13,108 bases of DNA from an uncultured Erysipelotrichaceae bacterium (lineage in GTDB: Bacteria; Bacillota_I; Bacilli_A; RF39; UBA660), in the NCBI GenBank assembly GCA_902766875.1, contig CACXFI010000001.1, forward strand, positions 1 to 13,108, in the 5' to 3' direction. Numbering within the stretch: the stretch's first letter is position 1; each line of letters starts with the position of its first letter. The position numbers were made by a program, and so were the translations under genes. Of this stretch, positions 12,709 to 13,108 are shown piece after piece. The notes below the pieces were generated by a model. That model made no database searches and was not told the origin of the DNA. It saw only the letters and a list, made by a program, of their open reading frames with translations.

Positions 12709-13108
12709 CTAGAATATTTTATCTAGCATTTCTTTTATATAGAAAGTATATTCTATATCTTTAGTTTCTTCACTATCATCTGCTTCTAAAAGACATAATG
12801 GTGGAAATAGAACACACCACCAATTATCGCCACTACTTGAGCCTATATTAATAACTAAAGAATCGTAATACCCTTCAGGATAAATTACCGATTTATGTAT
12901 TTTATCTGGGAAATAATTTGTTCCAAAATCTATAGTGAAATCTTTATTATAATTATTTTCTTTAAATAATGTTTTTATATCATTATTTATTTGATTTAGG
13001 TTATTATTTATTATGCCTTTTGCTTCTTCTATTGTTTTCGTATCTTTAAGTAAGGGGTAAGTATTTTTAGATAGATAATCTTTAACTTTAGCTTTCATTT
13101 CTAAATCA
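12709..13108 (-). CDS. spoIIR: SpoIIR, forespore signal protein (5' end outside window)
   Basis: Partial: about 132 C-terminal residues. The frame stays open past the ATG at 13098 to the window edge (D-L-E before that Met), and this Met is probably internal, as the family has KVRD-like sequence at about residue 50. SpoIIR is made in the forespore under sigma-F and secreted to trigger processing of pro-sigma-E by SpoIIGA in the mother cell. The hallmark is GDNWWCVLFPPLC near the C-terminus, followed by an acidic linker and the family ending FYIKEMLDKIF. VIYPEGYYDSLVINIGSSSG matches the usual region before it. The missing part should hold the membrane segment. Stop TAG; mntP follows at 47 bases. 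Confidence 0.95.
   Translation of the reverse strand, partial: DLEMKAKVKDYLSKNTYPLLKDTKTIEEAKGIINNNLNQINNDIKTLFKENNYNKDFTIDFGTNYFPDKIHKSVIYPEGYYDSLVINIGSSSGDNWWCVLFPPLCLLEADDSEETKDIEYTFYIKEMLDKIF

Noticed and set aside
12640..12710. yybP-ykoY manganese riboswitch upstream of mntP
   Set aside because: The leader is too short and lacks the multi-helix layout and conserved loops; it is one simple hairpin.
1..13108. tRNA or rRNA genes, CRISPR arrays, insertion sequences, prophage
   Set aside because: No cloverleaf, regularly spaced repeats, transposase or integrase motifs, or terminal inverted repeats were seen; the large inverted repeats found are local hairpins.

Overview
This is an AT-rich, tightly packed chromosomal window from a low-GC, spore-forming Firmicute, most likely an uncultured gut-type member of the Bacilli close to the Mollicutes/Erysipelotrichia side of the tree. 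The evidence is a block of endospore genes (spoIIR, spoIID, spoIIQ), peptidoglycan and shape genes (murA, mbl), strong AGGAGG-type ribosome binding sites, TTGACA/TATAAT-type promoters, and a strong preference for TAA stops. The species assignment is inference.

Right part (about 5280-13108, all on the minus strand, read right to left): the 3' part of spoIIR, an mntP-like membrane transporter, murA, a 62-residue unknown protein, rpmE (L31), two unknown proteins of 183 and 289 residues, rpiB, a small ywzB gene (DUF1146, found by hand), spoIID, spoIIQ and mbl. In Bacillus subtilis the same genes lie in nearby but separate blocks (rpmE; spoIIR-mntP-rpiB; ywzB-murAA-spoIID-spoIIQ-spoIIID-mbl), so this looks like a condensed version of that region. 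spoIIID is absent between spoIIQ and mbl. Promoters were found before murA, the 62-residue gene, rpmE, the 183-residue gene and mbl. Hairpin terminators lie after murA, rpmE, spoIIQ and mbl, mostly folded over the stop codons. Functionally the genes serve forespore-to-mother-cell signalling (SpoIIR), engulfment (SpoIID and SpoIIQ), wall precursor synthesis (MurA) and wall elongation (Mbl).

Left part (1-5250): an uncharacterised surface system. A minus-strand operon encodes a 221-residue secreted protein with a C-terminal membrane anchor, a 1123-residue secreted Cys-rich protein with a poly-Asn linker, and a protein with one N-terminal membrane segment that runs off the window (at least 215 residues). 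They are joined by an SD-over-stop arrangement and a TAATG overlap. Divergent from the operon is a membrane-anchored thioredoxin-like protein with a CSHC active site, a good candidate for making or breaking disulfides in its Cys-rich neighbours. This part is the best candidate for an undescribed system.

No intergenic stretch exceeds 300 bases; the longest is about 145 bases, between spoIIQ and mbl. No RNA gene, insertion sequence, CRISPR array or prophage was seen.
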